From Caballeronia sp. SBC1 (GTDB lineage Bacteria; Pseudomonadota; Gammaproteobacteria; Burkholderiales; Burkholderiaceae): DNA of 64,000 bases. Below the pieces are notes generated by a model. That model did no database searches, was not told the DNA's origin, and saw nothing but the letters and a program-made list of their open reading frames with translations. A program made the translations under genes and the position numbers. The first letter of the stretch is position 1, and the number at the start of each line of letters is the position of its first letter. The stretch is from the NCBI RefSeq assembly GCF_011493005.1, contig NZ_CP049157.1, positions 1,612,001-1,676,000 on the forward strand. Reading direction: 5' to 3'. Shown one piece after another: positions 54,654 through 63,644 of this stretch.

Positions 54654-55295
54654 ATGCATGAGAACCAGTCAAAAGAATCAAGGCGACGGTTGTGCGCGAG
54701 ACTTGCCCTCTGCGCGTTTTCGTTCATGGCTGCAAGCGCTGCATATGCGACCAATGCAACGGATGCAACCAATGACCGGACAATGCCTGATGGGCAAATA
54801 TCGGCTAGCGTCGAATCCTCACCTGGCGAATCGCCACAGGTTGCAGATGTAGCGGCGGTGTTATGGCGGCAGTTCCGGGTGGCCCGGCAAGAGGCCACGC
54901 TGATTGCGCGTGCGGTCATCAGCGCGGCAAACGAATATGCAATGTCACCCGTGCTATTGCTCGCGGTCATTGCAACCGAGTCAGGGTTCGACCGGCAAGC
55001 GGTCAGCGTTGCCGGCGCTAAGGGCCTGATGCAGATCCTCCCGGCCGCTCATCCGCAGGTATTTGCATCGGGCAACGATCTGACCGAACCCGCCGAGAAC
55101 GTGCGGGTAGGTTCTTCGATCCTTCGTGAGTATCTTGATGCGTCGGGCGGTGACCTTGGCGTCGCGCTCAAACGATACAGCGGCGGCGGCAAGGGATATG
55201 CCCAACGCGTGGCTTTTCGCATGAGGCAGTTCTCGGCCAGCCTGCACACGCCGCCGGACGATGCCACCAAGGTTGCGCTTGTAGGGTCGCCTTGA
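54654..55295 (+). CDS. Lytic transglycosylase (SLT domain)
   Basis: A 213-residue precursor. A signal peptide (LCARLALCAFSFMAASAAYA) is followed by a Ser/Pro-rich linker and an SLT domain. The catalytic Glu is in LAVIATESGFDRQAVS, followed by GAKGLMQILPAAH and LKRYSGGGKGYAQRV. It cleaves peptidoglycan in the periplasm. GAGAAGGGA precedes ATG 54654. No secretion-system genes are adjacent, so a general cell-wall role is more likely than a specialised one. Confidence 0.92.
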   Translation: MHENQSKESRRRLCARLALCAFSFMAASAAYATNATDATNDRTMPDGQISASVESSPGESPQVADVAAVLWRQFRVARQEATLIARAVISAANEYAMSPVLLLAVIATESGFDRQAVSVAGAKGLMQILPAAHPQVFASGNDLTEPAENVRVGSSILREYLDASGGDLGVALKRYSGGGKGYAQRVAFRMRQFSASLHTPPDDATKVALVGSP

Positions 55296-55415
55296 CTCAA
55301 TTACTTGAATCAATTCCTTGACACAATTTTTACGCGAAAGGCGCGAAACTCTGCTCACGTTTAACGCTGGACCTGCTGTAATCAAGTTGTAGTGGTAGCG
55401 AAAACGGGGAAGCTC

Positions 55416-55832
55416 ATGTTACGCGTACTGATACCGGTGATAAACAAGGAAGGCGCACTTCAGGCGGCACGCCATGCTGCATTTCTTTTTGCCGAGCACT
55501 GCGTGTCCGAGGTCGAGTTGATGGAGGTGCTTGAGCCTCCTGACCAGGGCCGCGCCAGTGCTTTTCATTCCCGCAGCGCGCTGCGCTTGCAGGAAAAGCG
55601 CGCGATGCTGAGTGCGCTCAGCCAGACACGCGCTATTCTGGACGACGCGGGGGTTCCGTATCATTGGTCGCGTGTGTTTGGGCCAGTGGCTGGAACCATC
55701 GCGGCGCGCGCGGCTGAAAAGCGCTCGGACATTGTCCTTGTCGACGCCAGTCACCTGGGCTTTCTTACCCGATGGTGGGTGATGAACAAGTTATGGCGTA
55801 GCATGCAAACACCGGTAACGATGGTTCACTAG
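55416..55832 (+). CDS. Divergent universal stress protein
   Basis: A 138-residue Usp-like protein. The N-terminal strand MLRVLIPVINKEGALQAARH replaces the usual DGS by NKE, and the C-terminal region VLVDASHLGFLTRWWVMNKL lacks the glycine-rich ATP loop, so it is probably a non-ATP-binding member. GGGGA precedes ATG 55416; GTG 55392 is possible. It follows the transglycosylase gene by 120 bases. Confidence 0.85.
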   Translation: MLRVLIPVINKEGALQAARHAAFLFAEHCVSEVELMEVLEPPDQGRASAFHSRSALRLQEKRAMLSALSQTRAILDDAGVPYHWSRVFGPVAGTIAARAAEKRSDIVLVDASHLGFLTRWWVMNKLWRSMQTPVTMVH

Positions 55833-55939
55833 GTAAGTGACTATCACAAGCGGGGCAATAAGCACGACAATATGCACGTCGGCAAGCACGTCGATCAACC
55901 AACCAACATCTACCGGCGTTCAGTCAAGAGTAAACAATC

Positions 55940-56284
55940 GTGTTAAAGCTTCATACAGCTATGCGAATCAGGGGCATGGCGAAGGTGGTGTGTGTCGCTA
56001 TCGTGGCGAATCAGGTGCTGACTACGGTATTCGCGTATGCGGTGCAACAGCTTGATCCGGGGGCGCCGGGTCTTATCACGACCATGTTCAGTTTCCTGAC
56101 GTGCGGTCTCGTGAGCATATGGTTGCAGTCGGACGCACGGCGCGCGTATTTGCTGGCGCGCGAGAAAGGCTGTATCACCCCCGTGGACAAGACCAATCCG
56201 GCGCTCAAGATCGCGCCCGATTGTCCGAAGTTATGGCTGGTGGTTTTGCACATCGAAATGAATCCGGCTGCGGTGGGACTCTAA
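55940..56284 (+). CDS. Hypothetical membrane protein
   Basis: Up to 114 residues with two hydrophobic helices (VVCVAIVANQVLTTVFAYAV and LITTMFSFLTCGLVSIWLQS) and a soluble C-terminal tail. The start is unclear: GTG 55940, ATG 55961 and ATG 55976 all lack strong ribosome sites. I do not recognise a family. It lies 107 bases after the Usp-like gene. Confidence 0.6.
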   Translation: MLKLHTAMRIRGMAKVVCVAIVANQVLTTVFAYAVQQLDPGAPGLITTMFSFLTCGLVSIWLQSDARRAYLLAREKGCITPVDKTNPALKIAPDCPKLWLVVLHIEMNPAAVGL

Positions 56285-56409
56285 GCGGTTTGCCTGACAG
56301 CACGAACACCGGCCCAGGACGCGAATTCTTCAACGCTTATTGGCTCGCACATGACGACCACCTGGACGCTGACCGTCGCGTTCGAGTCGTCCGCACAAAC
56401 CTGAACTGG

Positions 56410-56586
56410 TCATTGACTCCTGGCGCGCTTGGCGAAGTAGCTTGCCGGGGAGTCGCCTAAGGCTCGCCGGAACATGAAGATGAAACTACTCGGCGTGGCG
56501 TAGCCGAGCGCGTCGGCTACCTCCGCCACCGCGTGACCGTGCGCCAGAAGCTCCAGCGCTTGACTGAGCTGCGCTTGCTGTCGCCT
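56410..56586 (-). pseudogene. AraC-family regulator, C-terminal helix-turn-helix remnant
   Basis: About 58 codons encode LSQALELLAHGHAVAEVADA then LGYATPSSFIFMFRRALGDS and PASYFAKR, the second helix-turn-helix of an AraC regulator. The ligand domain and first helix-turn-helix are absent. The homology starts exactly where the upstream deaminase gene ends (56585), indicating a deletion or insertion breakpoint at that spot. It has no plausible start of its own. Confidence 0.75.
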
Positions 56587-57967
56587 AAGCAAGCAAGAGC
56601 CGCACTCCCTCTCTGGCGTCCCGCCGGAGTTCATCCAGATCCAGCCCGGGGATCTCTCCGTCGTCGACTACAACGCGGCCATTCGCGATGCTGTATCGAA
56701 CTTTGGTTGGCTCGCCGGCTGCCACCGGCGCGATCGCCATATCGTGAAAGCCGTTGAAACGCAGCGCGTCGACGTCGTACAGCACCAGGTCTGCCGCCTT
56801 GCCCACTTCCAGCGTGCCAACCGCATCCAGACCAAGCACGGCTGCGCCGCCGGCCGTCCCCCAGTGAATGATTTCTTCCACGGTAGTGGCGGATACCTGC
56901 TGCGCCGCACGGTGCAATAACCATGCAAAATGCGCTTCGTTGGTCATGCTCCCGGACTCGTTCGAGGCCACGCCATCCACACCCAGTGACATAGGCACGC
57001 CTGCTGCCGCCATCTGCGGCGCCGGCGCAATACCGCTGCCAAGCCGCGCATTGCTGACAGGGCAATGCGAGCAACCGGACCGCGTTTGCGCGAGCATGGT
57101 GATCTCGCCGGGTTCCAGATGAACCAGATGGGCGAACCAGACATCTGGCCCAAGCCATTCATGCTCAGCGACAAACTCGACGGGCAGCATGCCGAATTTC
57201 TCCCGGCAGAAGTCGACGTAACGACGCGTCTCGGACAGGTGCGTATGCAGACGTAGGCCCATGCCGCGCGCTGCACGTGCGATTTCCGGCAACAGCGCGG
57301 GCGGCAACGAAAAGGTCGGCGTGGTGGGCGCGACCACGACCCGGCGCATGGAGTCGGGGCGGGCATCGTGATAGCGGGACTTCAGGCGCTCAATGTCTCC
57401 GAGCATCTGGTCAAGTGACTCCGGCTGCAACACGCTGTTCGCAAACCCTGGATGGTCCCCCGCCGCCTGGAGTGCACCACCACGGCACAGCACGAAGCGC
57501 ATGCCGAACGCAGCGGCTTCCTCGAACAGAAGGTCGCCGGTTTCGGTCGTGCCTTTTGCGTGGTACAGATAATGGTGATCGGCGCAGGTCGTCACACCCG
57601 AGAGCAGGAGTTCCGCGAGACCGAGCCGGGCGGCGATGCGAGCCAGGTCGGGTGTAAAGCGCGCGAGGCGAGGGTACGGCACCGCAGCAAGCCATTCCTG
57701 AAGATCCGCGTTGATACCGGCCGGGACCGCCTTCAATAAGTTCTGGAACAGGTGATGATGCGTGTTGACCCAGCCCGGATAGACCACGCAGGAACTGGCA
57801 TCGATGACTCTTTCATTTTCTCTCGCCACGAGTTGCGGACCGATTTCCTCGATCCGCCCCGCGCGAATGCGCAGGTCGACTTGACCGAGGCGGGCGTGTT
57901 CGCCGCGCAGGCCGCTCATGACAGCGAGCGGATTCTTGATCAACAGGGCTTCGTTTGGGGTGCTCAC
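56585..57967 (-). CDS. 8-oxoguanine deaminase-like amidohydrolase
   Basis: A 460-residue metal-dependent amidohydrolase of the TrzN/8-oxoguanine deaminase group. Metal ligands are in VVYPGWVNTHHHLFQNLL, LRLHTHLSETRRYVDF and FAHLVHLEPGEITML, with the Asp in MSLGVDGVASNESGSM. It probably deaminates an oxidised purine or a related heterocycle. GTG 57967 follows AGGAG by 11 bases. Its 3' end abuts an AraC remnant. It lies 101 bases downstream of a purine-type permease gene and is the last gene of the right-hand cluster. Confidence 0.9.
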   Translation of the reverse strand: MSTPNEALLIKNPLAVMSGLRGEHARLGQVDLRIRAGRIEEIGPQLVARENERVIDASSCVVYPGWVNTHHHLFQNLLKAVPAGINADLQEWLAAVPYPRLARFTPDLARIAARLGLAELLLSGVTTCADHHYLYHAKGTTETGDLLFEEAAAFGMRFVLCRGGALQAAGDHPGFANSVLQPESLDQMLGDIERLKSRYHDARPDSMRRVVVAPTTPTFSLPPALLPEIARAARGMGLRLHTHLSETRRYVDFCREKFGMLPVEFVAEHEWLGPDVWFAHLVHLEPGEITMLAQTRSGCSHCPVSNARLGSGIAPAPQMAAAGVPMSLGVDGVASNESGSMTNEAHFAWLLHRAAQQVSATTVEEIIHWGTAGGAAVLGLDAVGTLEVGKAADLVLYDVDALRFNGFHDMAIAPVAAGEPTKVRYSIANGRVVVDDGEIPGLDLDELRRDAREGVRLLLA

Positions 57968-58029
57968 TTTGTGTCTCTCCTTGCAACGCTCATGCTGTGC
58001 GGCGGCACGGACACCCCCGCCGCGTGTGT

Positions 58030-58069
58030 TGGTTTGGCTGGGTTTGCCTGGGTTCGCCTGGGTTCGCCT
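58030..58069. repeat. 10-base tandem repeat, four units
   Basis: Four degenerate copies of GGGTTCGCCT (the last two identical) fill the gap between the permease stop and the deaminase. The array could form by replication slippage, and its copy number may vary between strains. Confidence 0.75.
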
Positions 58070-59406
58070 TATTCCCGGGCCAGTTGATGCGTCTCGACCA
58101 CGACCTCCTCGTGCGCGCCGTTAAGCACCGCATTGAGGACCACGGAGACGAGACAGGCGAGCACGACGCCGCTATGCAGGAACGGCTGGGTCCACTCGGG
58201 CATCTGCTTGAATACCTCGGGGGCCATCACGGGAATCAATGCGGTCGCGATCGTGAAGCCCACGATCAACACGTTGTATCGGTTGCTTTCGAAGTCAACC
58301 TTCGAGAGTGTTTGCACGCCAGCTGCGACGACTACCCCGAACATGGCGATCCCGGCGCCGCCGAGCGCGGCGGCAGGCGTCGCTGCGACGACCGCGCCTA
58401 TCTTCGGCACCAGGGCCACGACGCACATCAGCGCACCGCTGGTGGCGACTACCCAGCGGCTTCGCACACCGGTGAGGATCACGAGCCCGACGTTCTCCAT
58501 GAACGCGATAAACGGAAACGCCGCGAACATTCCGGCGATGGCGCTGGCAAGGCCGTTAGCGCGCAGGCCGCGCACGACCTCCTCTTCGGTGACCTGCTTG
58601 TCGACAATGCCACCGATCGCGATGAAAAGCCCCATTGACTCGACCATCTGCACGACCATGACAACGATCATGGTCAACACGGGTACGACGGCGAACACCG
58701 GCGTACCGAAGTGGAATGGATAGGGTACGGTGAACCACGGCGCGCTCCTGACACCGCTGTAGTTCCCCATCCCGAGCAGACACGCGACAACACCACCGGC
58801 AATCAGCCCGATCAACACCGACAGGTTGCGCAGGAACGGCGAACCGAAGCGATTGACCGCGAGTATCACGAGGGCGACGAACAGCGCGACCAGCAGGAAT
58901 GGCGATGCGCCGAATTGGGGGTTCTGCCGGCCGCCTGCTGCCCACTCGTAGGCCACCGGAAACAACTGCAGGCCGATCACTGTCACGATGCATCCGGTCA
59001 CGACTGGAGGAAAGAAGCGTCGCAGCCGGCCGACCAGGGGTGCTGCGAACAGGGTGAACAAACCCGCCCCGATCACAGCGCCGCACACGCCCGCGAAGCC
59101 GACATTCGGATTCGAGCCAATGGCGATCACCGGTCCCACACTGCTGAACGCAACGCCTTGCAGGATCGGCAAACGCACGCCGAATTTCCAGAAGCCGATG
59201 GTCTGCAGCAGTGTCGAGATACCCGAGCAAAAAAGCGCGGTGCTGATCAGGACGGTCGTGTCGGCGGACGACATCTTGAGCGCCGACGCGACGATAAGCG
59301 GCACGGCAATCGCACCGATATAAGCAACCAGCATGTGCTGCAGTCCGAGCGTAATAACCTGGCGCTTCGGCAGCCGCTGATCAACAGGGTGTGGGGCGGT
59401 GTTCAT
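58069..59406 (-). CDS. NCS2-family nucleobase (uracil/xanthine/urate) permease
   Basis: A 445-residue transporter with about 14 helices. It starts VDQRLPKRQVITLGLQHMLV, has the NCS2 signature VGFAGVCGAVIGAGLFTLFA, and a Glu-rich helix near MENVGLVILTGVRSRWV typical of purine permeases (the family's QhxxNxG motif reads like ENVGLV here). It should bring in a purine or related ring by proton symport. AGGAG precedes the ATG. Its neighbours, an oxopurine deaminase and a CobW GTPase, suggest a heterocycle as cargo. Confidence 0.92.
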   Translation of the reverse strand: MNTAPHPVDQRLPKRQVITLGLQHMLVAYIGAIAVPLIVASALKMSSADTTVLISTALFCSGISTLLQTIGFWKFGVRLPILQGVAFSSVGPVIAIGSNPNVGFAGVCGAVIGAGLFTLFAAPLVGRLRRFFPPVVTGCIVTVIGLQLFPVAYEWAAGGRQNPQFGASPFLLVALFVALVILAVNRFGSPFLRNLSVLIGLIAGGVVACLLGMGNYSGVRSAPWFTVPYPFHFGTPVFAVVPVLTMIVVMVVQMVESMGLFIAIGGIVDKQVTEEEVVRGLRANGLASAIAGMFAAFPFIAFMENVGLVILTGVRSRWVVATSGALMCVVALVPKIGAVVAATPAAALGGAGIAMFGVVVAAGVQTLSKVDFESNRYNVLIVGFTIATALIPVMAPEVFKQMPEWTQPFLHSGVVLACLVSVVLNAVLNGAHEEVVVETHQLARE

Positions 59407-59520
59407 CGAACGTCTCCTGAATTTTCGTTATTGACCAGCACGCGGTCCGCGGCACGTGTGCACGCGCTGTTTTGGCAGCAGTCTCGCCACGAGTAATCCG
59501 CGGGCCGGCTGTTCAACCCG

Positions 59521-60588
59521 TCAGGCCGTTATAGGCGTGCCGAGACAGGCATGGAAGCGGTCGGTCAGTTCGGCACGATCGAGATCGCGGCCAATAAAAA
59601 CAATGCGGCTGGTCCGAGGCTCGCAACCCCAGGCTTGCGCCGCGCGCAGTTCGATAACGTTATGCACTCCTTGCAGAACGTAGCGGCACGGTTGCCCTTG
59701 TACTGCAAGAATGCCCTTCATGCGAAACAGCTTGCTCGCATCCGATGAGCGTAGTTGGGCAAGCCAATCCTGCAACGCGTCGAGATCGACTTCGGCGGAT
59801 ACTTCGATACCGACCGATGAGACACTGGCGTCGTGTTCGTGTTCATCTGCGTGCTTACCGGCGTGCTCGTGGTGCTCGTGATTTTCATGCTCATGCTCGG
59901 AGAGTCCGCCCGTCTCGACCAACTGCTGAGAGAACTCGGAGGCGCCGACGCCAAGGATCTTCCCCAGGTCGATCAGCGCATAGCTTGACGGGACGATGTC
60001 GGCGGTGGCGTTCAATCCGCGAATCCGGGCGGTCAGGGTGGCAACTTCCTGGTCGCTCACAAGATCTACCTTGTTGATCACAATGCGGTCCGCGCACACG
60101 ATCTGGTCTACTGCCTGATTGTCCGAACCGTCGAGGAGGATATCGTCCAGGTGGGCCGCGATATGCTTCGCGTCCACCATCGTCACGACTGCGTCGAGCG
60201 TGACCTGTTTCGCGATTGGGTCGTCGAGAAAGAAGGTTTGCGCGACCGGATACGGATCGGCAAGACCGCTTGTCTCCACAATGATGTGATCGAGCCGCTC
60301 GGGCCTGTCGACCAGTGTGCGTACGATGCGCACCAGATCCTCGCGCACCGCGCCGACACAGCAGACACAGCCGTTCGTCATCTCGTAGATTTCTTCGGTC
60401 GATTCAAGCACCAGACCGCCATCGATGCCTATTTCGCCGAATTCGTTTTCGATTACGGCAATCTTGCGGCCGTGGTTTTCGCGCAGGATGTAGTTCAACA
60501 GCGTTGTTTTGCCCGCGCCAAGGAAGCCGGCCAAAATGGTGACCGGAATTTTCGCGGCTTCATGATGGGTCATGTGAATGGTGTTCAT
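59521..60588 (-). CDS. CobW/COG0523-family GTPase, metal chaperone
   Basis: A 355-residue GTPase. Walker A is [20 protein letters not shown]; the metal-binding GCVCCV follows; NKVDL supplies guanine specificity. A His-rich stretch (about 245-272, [20 protein letters not shown]) precedes the C-terminal CobW_C domain. Such proteins load zinc or other metals into client enzymes. AGGAG precedes ATG 60588. In this cluster the clients could be the two amidohydrolases or the deaminase. It lies 59 bases after ubiX. Confidence 0.93.
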   Translation of the reverse strand: MNTIHMTHHEAAKIPVTILAGFLGAGKTTLLNYILRENHGRKIAVIENEFGEIGIDGGLVLESTEEIYEMTNGCVCCVGAVREDLVRIVRTLVDRPERLDHIIVETSGLADPYPVAQTFFLDDPIAKQVTLDAVVTMVDAKHIAAHLDDILLDGSDNQAVDQIVCADRIVINKVDLVSDQEVATLTARIRGLNATADIVPSSYALIDLGKILGVGASEFSQQLVETGGLSEHEHENHEHHEHAGKHADEHEHDASVSSVGIEVSAEVDLDALQDWLAQLRSSDASKLFRMKGILAVQGQPCRYVLQGVHNVIELRAAQAWGCEPRTSRIVFIGRDLDRAELTDRFHACLGTPITA

Positions 60589-60647
60589 CAATCGTCTCCT
60601 GGTGGTCGTACTGACTGCTGATGCGTGGCTAGCCTTCATGCGAAACT

Positions 60648-61244
60648 TCATACGGAAAGCGGTTCTTCGACGGCTTCCCGCCAGCGCGTGACGGTGCCTG
60701 TCTCGAGCCCGAACAAGTCGAGCACACGGCCTAGCGTGTGATCTATCACTTGTTCAAGCGATTGCGGCCGCGTATAGAACGCGGGAACGGGCGGGGCCAC
60801 GATGGCCCCCATCTCGGTGACAGCGGTCATGTTGCGCAGATGCGCGAGCGTGAGCGGTGTCTCGCGCGCGAGCAGGACAAGCGGCCGACGTTCTTTCAGC
60901 GTCACGTCGGCTGCTCTTGAAATCAGCCCGAACGACATGCCGTTAGCAATTTCTGCCAGCGTCTTCATTGAGCAGGGCGCGACAATCATCCCCATCGTGC
61001 GAAACGAGCCGCTTGCGACGCTTGCTGCAAGGTCGTCGCAACGATGTGTCGTGGTGGCGAACGCGCTGACGTCGGCGAGTTTGTAATGGGTCTCGTGCGT
61101 CATCGTAAGCAGGGCCGCGCGCGAGACGATCAGGTGCGTTTCCACATTCAGTGCTCGCAGCAATTCAAGCAAGCGCACGCCGTAGACGAATCCTGATGCA
61201 CCGCTGATGCCGACCACCATGCGGCGGGTTTTATCGATCGTCAT
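60648..61244 (-). CDS. ubiX: Flavin prenyltransferase (UbiX/Pad1 family)
   Basis: A 198-residue enzyme that prenylates FMN to make the cofactor of UbiD-type decarboxylases. It has [20 protein letters not shown] at the FMN site and [20 protein letters not shown], the catalytic region. [20 protein letters not shown] is also characteristic. The start overlaps the ubiD stop by four bases (61241-61244), so the two are made together, which supports a dedicated cofactor supply for this pathway rather than for ubiquinone synthesis. Confidence 0.94.
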   Translation of the reverse strand: MTIDKTRRMVVGISGASGFVYGVRLLELLRALNVETHLIVSRAALLTMTHETHYKLADVSAFATTTHRCDDLAASVASGSFRTMGMIVAPCSMKTLAEIANGMSFGLISRAADVTLKERRPLVLLARETPLTLAHLRNMTAVTEMGAIVAPPVPAFYTRPQSLEQVIDHTLGRVLDLFGLETGTVTRWREAVEEPLSV

Positions 61245-62647
61245 GCCGGCACTCCGCGCTCGAGACCAGCAAGCAATGAGCGCGCATGATCGATCGCACG
61301 TTCGCCGATGCGTGCACGAACGCCGTCGAACGTGGACCCGCGAGTCGCGTCAATACCCATGCGCGAGGTCGTGCCTGAAGCCGATGACGAAGGATCGAGC
61401 GGGCTGCCTGGCAAGCCGTCGATAACGAACAGGTCGCGATGCGGCTGGAAATGCGTGGCGACCGCCCATAACACTTGCGAGTCCTCACTGATGTCAATGT
61501 CGCTGTCCACCGCAATCACGTTCTTCAGATAAGGGTCCCAGCCCAGCAATGCGAGCATGATCTGGCGCGCCTCACCGTCGCGCGACTGGTTCAGTGCGAC
61601 ATAGCAATGGAAGTGCGTGCCGGAGTTCGGGTAATGAAGCGCTGTCACGGATGGAAAACGCGCCTTCAACTTCTCGCTCATTTCCGCTTCGCGCGGCAAG
61701 CGCGCGAGCGTCAGGTGCTCGGCATACGGGCCGCCGACCACGTCGACGAGCCATGCATCGCGACGGCGCATCATGGTGTCGAGGCGAAGCACGTTGTTGG
61801 TCGAGCGGTCCGATGAATAACCTGAGAACTCCCCGAACGGACCTTCTTCGGCGCGCTCGGTCGGATCGATCGTGCCTTCGAGCACGAACTCCGCAGCAGC
61901 GGGTACGCCTATGCCGTAACGCGGCGTGCGCACGAGTTCAAGCGGCGCGTTGAACAGGCCCCCGGCAATCGAACGCTCGTCCGTCCCGAACGGCACCCGC
62001 GCGGAAGCTGCGAGCATGAAGAGCGGATGAGCACCGATCACCATTGCAACGCGGAGCACGTCACCGCGTTGCTGCGCGCTTTGCAGCATTCGCCAGAGGT
62101 GGCCGCGTGAATGCAGGCTGGTGGCGAGTGCATTGCGCGCGTGGCGCATGGAACGGTGGTAACTCAGGTTGGCGATGCCCGTCACCGGATCTTCGGCAAC
62201 GATCACCGCGTTGGTAATGTAGGGGCCGCGGTCGGTATCGAAATGCCGGATCATTGGCAGGTGATCGAGGTTGACTGCATCGCCTTCGGTGACCTGATCG
62301 AGCACTGGACCATTCGCTACAAAACGCGGCGCGAGCGGTGCATTCGCACGGCGTTGATAGGCTTCAAACAACTGTGGCGGTTCAACACCGAACAGCCGCG
62401 CAATGCGACTGCGCGACGCAAACACGTTAGTGACCAGCGGCGTGTCCAAACCATCGACCTGCTCACAAACCAGCATCTCGTGCCGGCCTCGCGCCGCCAG
62501 TTCGGCGACCAATGCAGTCACATCCTGATCGGCGGACAACGGCTGCCTGATCGTCAGCACGTCATGGGGAAAATGGTCGCGATAGGAGGACACGAACGCG
62601 TGAAAGTCCTGCGTCCCCGCGAGATCGTGCAAGCGTGCATCGGCCAT
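61241..62647 (-). CDS. ubiD: UbiD-family prenylated-FMN decarboxylase
   Basis: A 468-residue UbiD enzyme. The metal and cofactor region AVNLDHLPMIRHFDTDRGPY, ANLSYHRSMR with the catalytic Arg, AEFVLEGTIDPTERAEEGPF GEFSGY with the catalytic Glu residues, and SGTHFHCYVALNQSRDGEA are all present. It removes or adds CO2 at an unsaturated or aromatic carboxylic acid; the substrate is not evident. GGAG lies 7 bases before ATG 62647. Its immediate neighbours are a ubiX gene (overlapping) and an amidohydrolase 91 bases upstream. Confidence 0.92.
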   Translation of the reverse strand: MADARLHDLAGTQDFHAFVSSYRDHFPHDVLTIRQPLSADQDVTALVAELAARGRHEMLVCEQVDGLDTPLVTNVFASRSRIARLFGVEPPQLFEAYQRRANAPLAPRFVANGPVLDQVTEGDAVNLDHLPMIRHFDTDRGPYITNAVIVAEDPVTGIANLSYHRSMRHARNALATSLHSRGHLWRMLQSAQQRGDVLRVAMVIGAHPLFMLAASARVPFGTDERSIAGGLFNAPLELVRTPRYGIGVPAAAEFVLEGTIDPTERAEEGPFGEFSGYSSDRSTNNVLRLDTMMRRRDAWLVDVVGGPYAEHLTLARLPREAEMSEKLKARFPSVTALHYPNSGTHFHCYVALNQSRDGEARQIMLALLGWDPYLKNVIAVDSDIDISEDSQVLWAVATHFQPHRDLFVIDGLPGSPLDPSSSASGTTSRMGIDATRGSTFDGVRARIGERAIDHARSLLAGLERGVPA

Positions 62648-62738
62648 GGTGGGCTCCGGCATGTGGACAAGAGAGGTGAGACGACCGCGGGCGCGCACGG
62701 ATACAGATACGGATACGGCGCCCGCGGTCTTCCATCAA

Positions 62739-63644
62739 CTACACATAGCTCGCCTTGAGGCGCTTCTCAGCCTCGGCAAGATCTTTCGGCGGTTTGCTCG
62801 GCTCAATGCCGACCAGCCTCGCGATGTTGTTGCCCATGTAGTCTTCGAGCCCGTCTTCGTCCAGGTCCATGCCTTGCGGCGCTGGCGAACACAGCATCTC
62901 CAGTTCACGCAGCCACATGCCCGGCTCGTTGGGCGGCGAGTCCGTGCCGAACACGATCTTGTTACGCGGCAACTCCTTCGCAAACTCAACAATGCGCGAC
63001 TGATAACACCAGCCCGACTCGCAATACACGTTCGGCGTGTCCATTGCCATCCAGAAGGATTCAAACGAATAGTTGCCGCCGGTCTGAATCCCGAAGTGGC
63101 CGATGATGAAATTCACCATCGGAAATTCGCGGATGATCGGATAGAACTGCGTCGGGATGGTGTACGGTCCGTCGCCGGTATGAATCAGCACGACCACGCC
63201 CAGTTCCGCGCATTTCTTCATGGCGGGACGCAGCCAGTCGAGTGCACGATCAGGCCGGTAGCCATGCATGTTGGCGTGCAGCTTCAGCATCTTGAAGCCG
63301 TACTCCTTCACATGAAACTCGAGTTCGGCCGCACCGTTTTCCGGGCCCCAGCGCGGGTTGTAGGTGAAGTTGCCGATAAACCTGTCGGGGTATTTCTGCG
63401 TCAGTTCGGCGATGTACGCCATGTAGTCGCGAATGCCGTCGCGGCCACGCCGGTTACCGTCGCGATAACCCGTGTTGCCAGGCGGCGGCTGGATGAACCC
63501 CATGTCAATACGGCGCGGCTTGCCGTTGATCATGTACGGGCCGTCCATCATCTTGAGCAAGCGCTCGCCGGTGAACGGCTCGCCGGTATGGCGCCAGGCT
63601 TCGTCGACGAGATTGGTCGGGTGCAGGTGGGTATCGATAATCAT
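62739..63644 (-). CDS. Amidohydrolase-2 (ACMSD-like) family protein
   Basis: A 301-residue TIM-barrel metalloenzyme. MIIDTHLHPTN supplies the first His pair, followed by FKMLKLHANMHGYRPDRAL, VVLIHTGDGPY, FIIGHFGIQTGG and the metal-ligand Asp in IVFGTDSPPNEPGMW. Relatives decarboxylate or hydrolyse ring compounds (e.g. 2-amino-3-carboxymuconate semialdehyde, gamma-resorcylate, isoorotate). The ATG at 63644 overlaps the stop of the next gene, a close paralogue. The frame to 63803 runs over that gene. Confidence 0.92.
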   Translation of the reverse strand: MIIDTHLHPTNLVDEAWRHTGEPFTGERLLKMMDGPYMINGKPRRIDMGFIQPPPGNTGYRDGNRRGRDGIRDYMAYIAELTQKYPDRFIGNFTYNPRWGPENGAAELEFHVKEYGFKMLKLHANMHGYRPDRALDWLRPAMKKCAELGVVVLIHTGDGPYTIPTQFYPIIREFPMVNFIIGHFGIQTGGNYSFESFWMAMDTPNVYCESGWCYQSRIVEFAKELPRNKIVFGTDSPPNEPGMWLRELEMLCSPAPQGMDLDEDGLEDYMGNNIARLVGIEPSKPPKDLAEAEKRLKASYV

